Origin: Exiguobacterium mexicanum
GTDB lineage: Bacteria > Bacillota > Bacilli > Exiguobacteriales > Exiguobacteriaceae
NCBI RefSeq assembly: GCF_005960665.1
Contig: NZ_CP040676.1
Coordinates: 1,808,501-1,872,500, forward strand
Direction: 5' to 3'
DNA: 64,000 bases
Under the pieces are notes generated by a model that saw only the letters and a program-made list of their open reading frames with translations, had not been told where the DNA came from and ran no database searches. The translations under genes and the position numbers were made by a program. Every line of letters starts with the position of its first letter. Within the stretch, counting starts at the first letter, position 1. This document shows positions 28,006 through 36,756 of this stretch, one piece after another.

Positions 28006-28593
28006 TCACAGAAAGCGCGGCGATACCCCGTGTCGCTCGAGCGTCTCGACGAGCGGACGGATCGGCAGACCGACGACGTTGTAAAAGTCCCCTTCGAGCC
28101 GTTCGACGAACAGACCGCCCGACCCTTGAATCCCATAGGCACCGGCCTTATCATACGGCTCCGTCGAATCGAGGTAGCCGTCGAGCCACGCGTCCGGGAT
28201 GTCGATGAACGTGACGTGAGTCGTCGTGACGAATAAGTCATACCGCTCGGGCCCGATGATGCTGACGCCGGTAAGTACTTCATGCGTCGCCCCCGATAGG
28301 CGTCGCAGCATGTCCCGCGCGTCGTCCCGGTCTTTCGGCTTCTCTAAAATCGTCCCGTCCAAGACGACGACCGTATCTGAGCCGATGACGACGGCGTCAC
28401 GGTTGTCGCGGGCGACGTCCATCGCCTTCTCGCGGGCGAGGCGTCCGACATACTCGTCCGGATGTTCCCGTCCGTTCGTCCCTTCGATGACGTTCGATGG
28501 GATGACCTCATGGGTGATCCCGGCCTGGGTCAACAGCTCGGTCCGCCGCGGCGACATCGAGGCGAGGATGACACGTTTCTGTGTTGGTTTCAT
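28006..28593 (-). CDS. maf: Maf family nucleotide pyrophosphatase
   Basis: Hydrolyses non-canonical or dTTP/UTP-type nucleotides to monophosphates, 195 residues. Signature ILASMSPRRTELL, GSDTVVVLDG, and EPYDKAGAYGIQGSGG are all present. ATG at 28593 follows GGAAGGAGTCGCTACA. Next to radC as in B. subtilis. Confidence 0.94.
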   Translation of the reverse strand: MKPTQKRVILASMSPRRTELLTQAGITHEVIPSNVIEGTNGREHPDEYVGRLAREKAMDVARDNRDAVVIGSDTVVVLDGTILEKPKDRDDARDMLRRLSGATHEVLTGVSIIGPERYDLFVTTTHVTFIDIPDAWLDGYLDSTEPYDKAGAYGIQGSGGLFVERLEGDFYNVVGLPIRPLVETLERHGVSPRFL

Positions 28594-28654
28594 TGTAGCG
28601 ACTCCTTCCATATGTGCGTAACGGGCTTCTTTCCCGTATCACACTTCACTGTTG

Positions 28655-28683
28655 ATTGTAGGCAAACGGGCAGATGTTTACAA
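28655..28683 (-). promoter_or_regulatory. Promoter of maf-radC
   Basis: TTGTAA (28683-28678), 17-bp spacer, TACAAT (28660-28655) on the minus strand, about 60 bp before maf. Confidence 0.65.
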
Positions 28684-28696
28684 TCCGCGACGCCTC

Positions 28697-28726
28697 AAAA
28701 AAACGTCCCTTCTTTTCGAAGGGACG
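28697..28726 (-). terminator. Terminator of the type IV pilus operon
   Basis: CGTCCCTTC/GAAGGGACG hairpin followed by seven T residues on the minus strand, just after pilO. Confidence 0.88.
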
Positions 28727-28732
28727 CTCGGA

Positions 28733-29440
28733 TTATGGTGTCGTATAGTCGTACACCGGGATGTCTTTCGGTGTGAACGTCTGGGCCGGCACATAGCGGT
28801 CCTCGACGAGTTGATCGAGGTCCGGGCGATAGAACGCGTCGAGTTCGACCGTGAAATCGAGCGGCTCGGCGGTCTCGGTCGTGTTCGGTCCCGTCTCCGC
28901 CGGTCCGTTGAATTGGACCGTGCGCAAGATGTGAATCCGGTTCATCGACTCGACCGACTCGAGGAACAAGACGAGCGACTCGTACGTGTCCGCTTGGAGC
29001 GAGACCGTCGAGCGGACCGATGAGGCGTTGACCGGCGTGATTTCGACCGGTTCGGCTGGTTCAGCCGTCGCGCTCACATCGTTCGGTTCCGGCTCGTCGA
29101 TGTCTTCCGGCACTTCCGTTTCGGCGATGATGCCGTCGGCGAAAGCGATGCTCGTCACACGGACGTCAGACAGTTGACTCGCCTGCGACAACGTCTCGAC
29201 GACCGTGTCGAGCGCTGCTTCGGTCGGGACACGCGTCTGCAGACGCTGTGAGTCGGCGACGTCGACGACTTCGCCTTCTTGACGCAACAGTTCGAGTTTC
29301 GTCTGTTCGAGTGACAGTTCCCGCTCGAGCGATTTGACGTTGCCTTGGTGGATGAAATACTGGTAACCGAAATAAGAAGGTACGGCGATGGCCGCGAACA
29401 AACAGATTGTGAAAATCAAATAAATCGTCGAACGTTTCAT
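28733..29440 (-). CDS. pilO: PilO-like type IV pilus assembly protein
   Basis: Bitopic inner-membrane protein of the pilus alignment subcomplex. 235 residues: one N-terminal helix (IYLIFTICLFAAIAVPSYFGYQYF), a coiled coil (about 35-55), and a periplasm-type ferredoxin-like domain (SDVRVTSIAF, QADTYESLVLFLESVESMNRIHILRTV) interrupted by an acidic, proline-rich loop. It overlaps the PilM-PilN gene by 4 bp (ATGA) and is last in the operon. Sequence similarity is low, so the call rests on architecture and position. Confidence 0.8.
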   Translation of the reverse strand: MKRSTIYLIFTICLFAAIAVPSYFGYQYFIHQGNVKSLERELSLEQTKLELLRQEGEVVDVADSQRLQTRVPTEAALDTVVETLSQASQLSDVRVTSIAFADGIIAETEVPEDIDEPEPNDVSATAEPAEPVEITPVNASSVRSTVSLQADTYESLVLFLESVESMNRIHILRTVQFNGPAETGPNTTETAEPLDFTVELDAFYRPDLDQLVEDRYVPAQTFTPKDIPVYDYTTP

Positions 29441-31065
29441 TCGCTCACCACCTCCTCATCGGCCGTCTCTTCCGTCTCGCCGTCCGGTGTCTCCCCTTCC
29501 GGAGCCTCCGGTTCGACGTTAAGGAACGTGAAGGTGAACTCTCCGATGTAACGCGGGAGCGGTTCGTTCGTCGAGTCGAGCACGCTCGGCGACAGCGTCG
29601 TATCCATGTCGGTGCCCGTTTCTTCCTGTTCCGTCTCCGCTTTCGTCTCGGTCGTCACGCCGAGCAGTTTAACGTTCTCAAACCGTACGTCGTTCAAAAG
29701 TGAGCGTTGGAACACGTTCAAATCGGCGAGCGTCTCAAACTGGGTCCTCACGCTCATGAGCGAACCGTCGGCGTAGTTATACGTCAGCACGTAGCCCGTC
29801 GGCGGCAGTTGTTCCGTCAACGCCCGAAGCGCTGGCACGGCCAACTTCTCCTCGGCCGTGAGCGCCGTCACCGTCTGGTCGAGCGACAGGACTTGCTGGC
29901 CTTTCGAATTCGCTTGCTCGGTCTGGTAAATCCGGACAAGTTGCAATTGTTCCTCAAGTTGAGCCTCATTCTGTTCTAGCTCGTTTACTTCATAATACAA
30001 GTAGCCCGTCGCCCCGCCACCAATCATCAGAGCGAGCAGGCTCACGATAATCGGCCACCGGAGCGTCACATCGGTCGAGTTGATGAAGTTGGCGTCGTGC
30101 TCCTTGTCGAGCGTCGCCATCCCAAGGAGCGGCAACATCTGATGCGACAACGGCGTCGCGTGAGAGAGCGGAAGCGGGTCGGCGATCCGTTTGACCGGCA
30201 CCATCGCCTCACTTTCAATCGTCCGGACAAGGTCGTCGAGGTTCGGGATCGTCCCCGAGACGAGCAACTCGTCAATCGGACGACCGTCCGTCCGGAGCGA
30301 GTAACGATAGAAATCGAGAAAGCGGGCAAGTTCGTTCAACCACTCGTCCGTCTGCGTCGCGAGCGACTCCTTCGAGTCACTATATGTATACGTGATGATC
30401 CCGTCCGTCGTCTCGGCGCGGTACGGGAGATTAGTCTCGATGGCCCGGATGAAGCGAACTTGCCCTTCCTCAAGGACGAGCAACTGGTGCGCGAACGGCG
30501 TCACGTGCCAGATTAGTGTCGATTTGAGCGGGTCGAGCGTCTCAAGTCGGGCTACCCCGTTCGCGATGGCGACCGGACGCGGCACGATTTTCTTCAATTG
30601 GAATCCGCGTTTTTTCATATAAGCGCGGATGGCTTTCGTCAAATCGACCGAGACGGCGTGTAGCATGACCTCGGTCTTCGACTCCGTCTCACCGAGCACC
30701 TCATAGTCGAAGGCGACGTCGTCGAACGGCAAGATGATTGAGCTACCGATTTCCATGAACAGATAGCCACGAATCTCGTCTTTCGGGATTGTCGATGGAA
30801 TCTCGACTTTACGGGACAACACCTCGGTCTCGGCCATATCGACGGCACAGACCATCCCTTTTCGTACTTTCAATTTACGGCACAGTTCATCGAAAGCGAG
30901 ACCGAATGCGTTCTCGTCTTCAATCCGTCCCCCCGTATAGGCGCCTTTCGCCAATTGGACGGTGGCGCTGCGTTTGAACACGCCTTGCTTAATCACGGCC
31001 CCGTGGATGCTGAGCGCATCGAACGAAAAGTAAGCGACCGTTCCTTTCTCTATAGCCCGGCTCAT
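29437..31065 (-). CDS. PilM-PilN fusion, type IV pilus assembly
   Basis: 542 residues combining two proteins that are normally separate. Residues 1 to about 335 are the actin-like PilM ATPase fold (VAYFSFDALSIHGAVIKQG, DELLVSGTIPNLDDLV). A single membrane helix follows (about 337-358), then a coiled coil and a PilN-like extracytoplasmic domain (TGYVLTYNYADGSLM, FENVKLLGV) with an acidic tail. PilM normally binds the cytoplasmic tail of PilN, so the fusion would make that link covalent. GGGGGAAACCAGC precedes the ATG. Confidence 0.83.
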   Translation of the reverse strand: MSRAIEKGTVAYFSFDALSIHGAVIKQGVFKRSATVQLAKGAYTGGRIEDENAFGLAFDELCRKLKVRKGMVCAVDMAETEVLSRKVEIPSTIPKDEIRGYLFMEIGSSIILPFDDVAFDYEVLGETESKTEVMLHAVSVDLTKAIRAYMKKRGFQLKKIVPRPVAIANGVARLETLDPLKSTLIWHVTPFAHQLLVLEEGQVRFIRAIETNLPYRAETTDGIITYTYSDSKESLATQTDEWLNELARFLDFYRYSLRTDGRPIDELLVSGTIPNLDDLVRTIESEAMVPVKRIADPLPLSHATPLSHQMLPLLGMATLDKEHDANFINSTDVTLRWPIIVSLLALMIGGGATGYLYYEVNELEQNEAQLEEQLQLVRIYQTEQANSKGQQVLSLDQTVTALTAEEKLAVPALRALTEQLPPTGYVLTYNYADGSLMSVRTQFETLADLNVFQRSLLNDVRFENVKLLGVTTETKAETEQEETGTDMDTTLSPSVLDSTNEPLPRYIGEFTFTFLNVEPEAPEGETPDGETEETADEEVVSE

Positions 31066-31077
31066 GCTGGTTTCCCC

Positions 31078-31830
31078 CTACATCAAATCAAAATACCAAT
31101 CAAAAAAGCGTTCGCTGAACCAAAATGTCAGCATCGTGCCGAGTGCGATCGACGGCACGAACGGAATCGGCTGTTTGCGATCCATCCGTTTCAAGCCAAT
31201 CAGCGTCAATCCGACGATTGCTCCGATTAAGCTCGATAAAAATAATGCGACGAGGATGTCGCGTGGCCCGAGGACGAGCCCGATTACTGTAAATAGTTTG
31301 ACATCACCGGCCCCAAGTCCCCCCTTGGAAACGAAAAAAACGGTGGCGAGGACAGAAAAGCCGAGCGCCGCTCCGGCAATCGGGCTCCACCAGGCCACAC
31401 CCGCGCCATAGGCGAGCACAATGAGGACCGGTGCCGTGAACAGCAAGATGACGTTCGGCACGAGCATCGTCGACAAATCGGACATCGCCAAGGCGAGGAG
31501 CGTCGATAAGAAGACGAAAGCGAGGATCGTCGTGAGGCTGAAGCCGTACAGCCAGAAGCTATAGGCGTAACCGACCGCTCCAAGTAATTCAAAGAGCGGA
31601 TACGTCGGCGCGATCCGCCCGCCACAGCCGCGGCATTTCCCGCGCAGGAACACGTAACCGAAGACCGGAATCAGTTCCCAAGCGGATAGGACGTGTCCAC
31701 ATGACGGACAGTGCGAGCGCGGCGTGACGATGGACTGTTTGCGTGGCACGCGGAGCCCGACGACGTTCGTGAATGACGTGATGACGGCCCCAAGGACGAG
31801 GCTGTAAATAAGTCCGATGAATTCAACCAA
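31078..31830 (-). CDS. pilD: Prepilin peptidase / N-methyltransferase
   Basis: Membrane aspartyl protease that cleaves and N-methylates prepilins. 250 residues with the zinc-binding CPSCGHVLS...CRGCGGRI domain, and the two catalytic aspartates in MSDLSTMLVPN and GLGAGDVKL; several membrane helices. Equivalent to ComC, which occupies this place after folC in B. subtilis. The start is TTG at 31830 with AAGGAAG upstream. Confidence 0.93.
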   Translation of the reverse strand: MVEFIGLIYSLVLGAVITSFTNVVGLRVPRKQSIVTPRSHCPSCGHVLSAWELIPVFGYVFLRGKCRGCGGRIAPTYPLFELLGAVGYAYSFWLYGFSLTTILAFVFLSTLLALAMSDLSTMLVPNVILLFTAPVLIVLAYGAGVAWWSPIAGAALGFSVLATVFFVSKGGLGAGDVKLFTVIGLVLGPRDILVALFLSSLIGAIVGLTLIGLKRMDRKQPIPFVPSIALGTMLTFWFSERFFDWYFDLM

Positions 31831-31871
31831 TCAAGGTCACTTCCTTACTTGTAAGTATATGCCAAAAACAG

Positions 31872-31910
31872 AAAACCGGCTAGGCTGAGCGAGTGCCCAG
31901 CGCCAGCCGG
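31872..31910 (-). terminator. Terminator after the major pilin gene
   Basis: CCGGCT/AGCCGG with an inner GCTGGGC...GCTCAGC-type pairing, followed by TTTTC on the minus strand. It lies inside the pilus operon and would raise pilin mRNA over downstream genes. Confidence 0.75.
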
Positions 31911-31917
31911 AGAAAGA

Positions 31918-32400
31918 TTAATTAGTAGTTTTGTCGATTACTAAATCTTTTTTCAATGTATCATCTGCAACCGCTGCAGCTTGTCCAATTGCTTTTTTAG
32001 AACCAACTAACTGAACAGTATACGTATATTTATTTCCATTAGGAGTTATAACAACATTAGCATTTGTATAGTTTCCAGTACCAAATGGATCTTTTAAATT
32101 ATCAACATATTGAGTTCCATCTGCTTCACCGTTTGCTAAAGTGCCTGCAAACCGTAATGTCTTTGCAGAATCAACTGGGTTAGATGCAGTATATAGTTTC
32201 GCCGCACTTACCATCTGCTTCGCATCGGCAACCATCGCATCCTTCTTCGAGTTCTCGATAATCCCACCGATTGCGACAACGGCGATCGCTGCGATAATAC
32301 CCAAGATAACGACGACGACGAGCAACTCGACGAGTGTGAGTCCGCGCTCGTCTTTCAATTGTTTGGCATCTTGCCAAATCATTTTCATTTTCTCCAACAT
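31918..32400 (-). CDS. pilA: Major type IV pilin (class III signal)
   Basis: 160-residue prepilin. The prepilin peptidase site lies after Gly20 (KDERG, then LTLVELLVVVVILGIIAAIA), with the assembly-critical Glu at mature position 5. Position 1 of the mature pilin is Leu, not the usual Phe. The C-terminal domain is small, lysine- and asparagine-rich, with no cysteine pair. AAAGGGGAG precedes the ATG. It has its own promoter in a 141-bp AT-rich gap and its own terminator. Confidence 0.92.
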   Translation of the reverse strand: MLEKMKMIWQDAKQLKDERGLTLVELLVVVVILGIIAAIAVVAIGGIIENSKKDAMVADAKQMVSAAKLYTASNPVDSAKTLRFAGTLANGEADGTQYVDNLKDPFGTGNYTNANVVITPNGNKYTYTVQLVGSKKAIGQAAAVADDTLKKDLVIDKTTN

Positions 32401-32482
32401 GATTCATTCTCCCCTTTTGTGTGTTTTGCTGTGATGTAAGCTAGATTCATTACCTTTGATCTAATACTAGTAGAACAATTTT

Positions 32483-32511
32483 ACTATACATTCAAAATTT
32501 AGGATTGAAAA
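32483..32511 (-). promoter_or_regulatory. Promoter of the major pilin gene
   Basis: TTTTCA (32511-32506), 17-bp spacer, TATAGT (32488-32483) on the minus strand. A second candidate, TTGAAT-17-TACTAG, overlaps it. Confidence 0.5.
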
Positions 32512-32541
32512 GATACAAATCTGCAAATAAATAAAAACTTT

Positions 32542-33759
32542 CTACTGATTTTGGATATCGCCATAAATTTGGAACATCGGGACGACAATCGCGATGACGA
32601 TGACGCCGACGATGCTCGCCAAGACGACAATCAACAGCGGCTCGATAATCGATTTCAGACGGTCCGTCGTCGTCTCGACCTCGGTCTCATAAAACTCCGC
32701 CACCTCGTTCAACATCGAGTCCAAATCCCCGCTCTCCTCGCCTACCGCAATCATTTGCGTCATGAGCGGCGGGAAGCTATCGTTCCGTTCGAGCGGTTCA
32801 TGGAGCGGAATCCCTTGTGCCATCATCTTACGTGCTTGAGCAAGACCTTTGCGGATGACCCGGTTCGAGACGATTTTCTCGGTAATCTCGATTGCCGATA
32901 AAATCGGAACCGCCGCTTGTAGCAAGACAGCCAAACTTCGGGTCAATAAGGCGATTTGAGACTTTAGGACGATCGGCCCGAAAATCGGCATCTTCAACAA
33001 CAATCCATCAATCACATACCGTTCCTTGTCGCGCTTCAACATCCACGTAAAGACGAGCAGTGCGAGAAGCGCCCCACCGAAGATGAGCCACCAATAGGCG
33101 GCAACGAAGTCTGACACGGCGACGACGATGCGTGTGATGAGCGGCAATTCTCCGCCGAGCTGTCCGAAGATGCTCGCGAACGTCGGGACGACGTTCACCA
33201 TGAGGAACGCGACGACGCCGATGGCGACGATCGACACGACGAGCGGATACGTCAACGCCGAGATGACTTTCCGTTTGACGTCATATTGTTTTTGGAGCTG
33301 GAGCCCGATTTGGTCGAGCGCCTCCTCCAAGTTCCCGCTCGCCTCACCCGCAAGTGCCATCGAGCTGAAGAAGTTCGAGAACACGCGCGGATGCTTCTTG
33401 ATCGCCTCCGAGAAAGCGATCCCTTCGCGCAAATCGTCCTCGACTTGGCTGAGCGTCTTCTTCAACACTTTCGACTCGGTCTGGACGCGCAAGATGGACG
33501 TCGCCCGAACAATTGGCACGCCGGCCCGGATGAGCGTCGCGAACTGGCGCACGTACATAATCAAATGTTCAATCTTGACTCGCTCGGGGAGCAAGTTCAC
33601 TTCTTTATTCAGTCCGGTCGACTCGAGTTCAGCGAGCTCGGTGACGAGAATCGATTCTTGGCGCAGCTTTTCTTTCGCCTCCCGGAGCGAGACGGCGGTG
33701 ACCCGCCCTTTCTTACGCTTCCCGTTCAGCAGTTTACCTTCGTATTGGAAGATGGCCAT
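32542..33759 (-). CDS. pilC: Type IV pilus platform protein PilC
   Basis: Polytopic inner-membrane platform on which the pilus is assembled, 405 residues. Two type II secretion F domains: each has a helical cytoplasmic part (FATLIRAGVPIVRA; LAVLLQAAVPILSA) and membrane helices (LVVSIVAIGVVAFLMVNVVP; LLIVVLASIVGVIVIAIVVPMF). AGAGAGGTGACTGA precedes the ATG, which is 4 bp after pilT. Confidence 0.95.
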   Translation of the reverse strand: MAIFQYEGKLLNGKRKKGRVTAVSLREAKEKLRQESILVTELAELESTGLNKEVNLLPERVKIEHLIMYVRQFATLIRAGVPIVRATSILRVQTESKVLKKTLSQVEDDLREGIAFSEAIKKHPRVFSNFFSSMALAGEASGNLEEALDQIGLQLQKQYDVKRKVISALTYPLVVSIVAIGVVAFLMVNVVPTFASIFGQLGGELPLITRIVVAVSDFVAAYWWLIFGGALLALLVFTWMLKRDKERYVIDGLLLKMPIFGPIVLKSQIALLTRSLAVLLQAAVPILSAIEITEKIVSNRVIRKGLAQARKMMAQGIPLHEPLERNDSFPPLMTQMIAVGEESGDLDSMLNEVAEFYETEVETTTDRLKSIIEPLLIVVLASIVGVIVIAIVVPMFQIYGDIQNQ

Positions 33760-33763
33760 TCAG

Positions 33764-34798
33764 TCACCTCTCTTCATTTGGTACGGCGTTCGGGTTGATG
33801 ACGCCTTGACGGACGAGCTGTTCGATCGCCATGTCCATCGTCTGCATCCCGTTCTGCCGGTTCGTCTGGATGACGGTCGGGAGTTGGAACTCTTTCTCGT
33901 TCCGAATCAAGTTGGCGACGGCCGGATTGCCGATCATAATCTCCATCGCGGCGACACGACCTTTCGGCACATCGACGCGCGGGAAGAGACGCTGACTGAC
34001 GACACCGAGCAGGACGTTGGCGAGCTGGGTCCGAATCTGATCCTGTTGCTCGGCCGGAAACGCGTCGATGATCCGACTGACGGTCGACATCGCGCTCGAC
34101 GTATGGAGGGTCGCCATGACGAGATGCCCCGTCTCAGCGGCCGTCATCGCCGTCGAAATCGTCTCAAGGTCACGCATCTCCCCGAGCAAAATGACATCCG
34201 GGTCTTGACGGAGCGCGGCCCGAAGACCGTCGACGAACTTCATGACGTCGGAGCCGATCTCGCGTTGGTCGACGATGCTTTGGTCGTGCGAATGCAAATA
34301 CTCGATCGGGTCTTCGAGCGTGATGATGCGTTTCCGCTGTGTGCGGTTGATTTCATGAATCATCGCGGCAAGCGTCGTCGATTTCCCCGACCCCGTTGGT
34401 CCGGTGACGAGGATGAGCCCGTACGGCTTTTCAATCAAACGTTTCAGCACTTGCGGCAAATCGAGCTCGTTCATCGTCGGGATTTCCCCGGAAATAGAAC
34501 GGAACGCGATCGCGACCGTGCCCCGCTGGTAATAGGCGTTGACGCGGAACCGCGATACGCGCGGGACCCCGAACGAGAAGTCGAGGTCGCGCTGCATCTC
34601 GAGCCGCCCCCGCATCTCCTCGGTCATGATGTCTTTCAAATAGCTTTCGATATGGAGCGGCAACACTTTCTCATCACACATCGTGATGAGGCTCCCGTCA
34701 ACCCGGATGATCGGCGGTGAGCCGGCGGTCAAATGGATGTCCGAGGCGCGTTGTTCGACCGCTTTCGTTAAAATCACTTCAATCGACTGATGGATCAT
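33764..34798 (-). CDS. pilT: Type IV pilus retraction ATPase PilT
   Basis: Hexameric ATPase that powers pilus retraction and twitching. 344 residues with Walker A GPTGSGKSTTLA, the Asp box ITLEDPIEYLHS, Walker B VILLGEMRDLET, the His box ATLHTSSA, and the PilT-type C-terminal segment near AAMEIMIGNPAVANLIR. Its presence next to PilB indicates a dynamic pilus. GGAGTGAGTCT precedes the ATG. Confidence 0.96.
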   Translation of the reverse strand: MIHQSIEVILTKAVEQRASDIHLTAGSPPIIRVDGSLITMCDEKVLPLHIESYLKDIMTEEMRGRLEMQRDLDFSFGVPRVSRFRVNAYYQRGTVAIAFRSISGEIPTMNELDLPQVLKRLIEKPYGLILVTGPTGSGKSTTLAAMIHEINRTQRKRIITLEDPIEYLHSHDQSIVDQREIGSDVMKFVDGLRAALRQDPDVILLGEMRDLETISTAMTAAETGHLVMATLHTSSAMSTVSRIIDAFPAEQQDQIRTQLANVLLGVVSQRLFPRVDVPKGRVAAMEIMIGNPAVANLIRNEKEFQLPTVIQTNRQNGMQTMDMAIEQLVRQGVINPNAVPNEER

Positions 34799-34802
34799 AG
34801 AC

Positions 34803-36461
34803 TCACTCCGTTATCACTGTTCTCAATATTTCCTCGGTATTCGTCAGTCCGAACGCGACTTTCTCGAGCCCATCGGCAAGGAGGAAGCGGGCACCTTGCG
34901 CTTTCGCGTAGGCGACCATCTCGGCTTCCGTCGCCTGGTTCATAATCAATCGGCGCAACCCTTCATCGATTGGCACGACCTCATGGATGGCGAGCCGTCC
35001 ACGATAACCTGTGAAGCTACATGAGGCACAACCGTTGCCGCGCATGATTCGTTCAACCGGAATCCCTTCAGCGGCAAACAGTTCCTGCTCGCGCTTCGAG
35101 ACCGGCTGTTCATGACCGCAGTCGCGACAGACGCGCCGGACGAGCCGCTGGGCGACGAGCCCGGATGTCGAGGCGGCGACAAGGAACGGTTCGACTCCCA
35201 TGTCAATCAAGCGGGTGATCGAGCTGATGGCCGAGTTCGTATGTAGTGTCGACAACACCAAGTGACCGGTCAACGACGCTCGAATGGCAATCTCGGCCGT
35301 CTCGGTGTCCCGAATCTCCCCGACCATGACGATGTTCGGGTCTTGTCGCAAAATCGAACGCAGACCCGACGCGAACGTCAAGCCGACCTTGGCGTTGACC
35401 TGGACTTGGTTAATGCCGTCGAGTTGATACTCGACCGGGTCCTCGACCGTGATGATGTTCTTCGATTCCTCGTTCAGTTCGCGTAGCGACGCATAGAGCG
35501 TCGACGACTTCCCTGATCCCGTCGGCCCGGTGATGAGAATAATCCCGTTCGGCCGTTTCAACATGTCGCGGTACACCGCCTCGTTCTGGTCGCCGAAGCC
35601 GAGCTTCGTCAAATCGGTCAATCCTTCCGACGAGTCGAGCACCCGGATGACGATTTTCTCGCCATACATCGTCGGGAGCGTCGAGACGCGGAAGTCGTAC
35701 GGGCGGCCCCGGAGCGTATATTTGATACGTCCATCCTGCGGCAAACGGCTCTCGGTGATGTCTAAGTTACTCATGACCTTAAGGCGCGTCAGCATGACGC
35801 TTTGAATCTTCTTCGGATAAATCGTTTCGGTCCGAAGATCACCGTCGACCCGGAAGCGGACGTGCAACTGCTTCTCGTGCGGGTCGAAGTGAATATCCGA
35901 GGCGCGCTGGTCGATCGCACTCAAGAAGAGCTGATTGACGAGCCGGATGACCGGGGCGTCATCGCGCGACGCCGTCTCCTCGCGCTCGAGTTCAGGCGCT
36001 TCTTCTTTCAGAATCTCGATGAGTGACGCATCCATCTCATAATAGCGGCTGATCGTTTTACGAATCTGTTCGCGCGTGGCGATCCCGACCTCGATGTTCA
36101 TTCCCGTCTGAAGCCGGACGTCATCGATGGCGATCAAGTCGAGCGGGTCCGCCGTTGCGATGAACAGCGTGTTCCCTTGTAACTCAATTGGCATAATGTC
36201 ATGTTTTTGAGCAATAACTTTCGGGACGAGTTTCGTCACCGTCACATTGATGTCTTGCGCGTATAAAGAAATGACTGGTACATTTAATTGTTCGTGCAGT
36301 ACTTGAATCAATTGTGTCTCGGTCAAATAGTTCAATCGCATGAGCGCATCCCCGAGCTTTTCCCCGGTCCGCTTTTGAACGAGCGCTTCGTCGAGTTGTT
36401 CTTGCGTAATTAACCCCGCCTCGACGAGCATCTCGCCAAGTCGTTTTTTCGTTCGTCTCAC
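34803..36461 (-). CDS. pilB: Type IV pilus extension ATPase PilB
   Basis: Assembly ATPase, 552 residues. N-terminal MshE/GspE-N type domain (LGEMLVEAGLITQEQLDEAL), then the catalytic domain with Walker A GPTGSGKSSTLY, Walker B IVMVGEIRDTET and a tetracysteine zinc site (CRDCGH...CASCSFTGYRG) that distinguishes PilB from PilT. The start is GTG at 36461, 1 bp after the preceding gene, with GGTGAAG upstream. Confidence 0.96.
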   Translation of the reverse strand: MRRTKKRLGEMLVEAGLITQEQLDEALVQKRTGEKLGDALMRLNYLTETQLIQVLHEQLNVPVISLYAQDINVTVTKLVPKVIAQKHDIMPIELQGNTLFIATADPLDLIAIDDVRLQTGMNIEVGIATREQIRKTISRYYEMDASLIEILKEEAPELEREETASRDDAPVIRLVNQLFLSAIDQRASDIHFDPHEKQLHVRFRVDGDLRTETIYPKKIQSVMLTRLKVMSNLDITESRLPQDGRIKYTLRGRPYDFRVSTLPTMYGEKIVIRVLDSSEGLTDLTKLGFGDQNEAVYRDMLKRPNGIILITGPTGSGKSSTLYASLRELNEESKNIITVEDPVEYQLDGINQVQVNAKVGLTFASGLRSILRQDPNIVMVGEIRDTETAEIAIRASLTGHLVLSTLHTNSAISSITRLIDMGVEPFLVAASTSGLVAQRLVRRVCRDCGHEQPVSKREQELFAAEGIPVERIMRGNGCASCSFTGYRGRLAIHEVVPIDEGLRRLIMNQATEAEMVAYAKAQGARFLLADGLEKVAFGLTNTEEILRTVITE

Positions 36462-36462
36462 C

Positions 36463-36756
36463 TTACTTCACCATCCTCTGTGGTTCCTCCTGAGGCACCA
36501 CCTGTGCGGAGCCTCGTTGTTCAACGAACGAACTGAGCGCCGCACCGCTAATTAAAACGAGTGCAAGGAGGGCCCAAATCCACCACGTTCGCTCGAGCCC
36601 TTCGTTATAAACGCTGTATACTCCAAGTGAAAGCAAAGCCACAAAAAGTGAAATAATACCTTTCGTCTCACGCTTTCGTGTGTGTGGAATGGATAAGGCG
36701 AACACGGTCAGAGTTGCGAGTACCCAAAAGGCAACCAATATCAAATATCCAATCAT
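36463..36756 (-). CDS. Small membrane protein in the pilus operon
   Basis: 97 residues with three hydrophobic segments (LILVAFWVLATLTVFALSI; ISLFVALLSLGVYSV; IWALLALVLISGAAL) and a short polar tail. The family is not recognised. It overlaps the VanW-like gene by 4 bp (ATGA) and precedes pilB by 1 bp, so it is translated within the pilus operon and may be a pilus accessory factor. Confidence 0.65.
   Translation of the reverse strand: MIGYLILVAFWVLATLTVFALSIPHTRKRETKGIISLFVALLSLGVYSVYNEGLERTWWIWALLALVLISGAALSSFVEQRGSAQVVPQEEPQRMVK

Noticed and set aside
33128-34720. 530-codon plus-strand frame opposite pilC and pilT
   Set aside because: Shadow of two well-defined genes; high-GC DNA leaves long antisense frames open.
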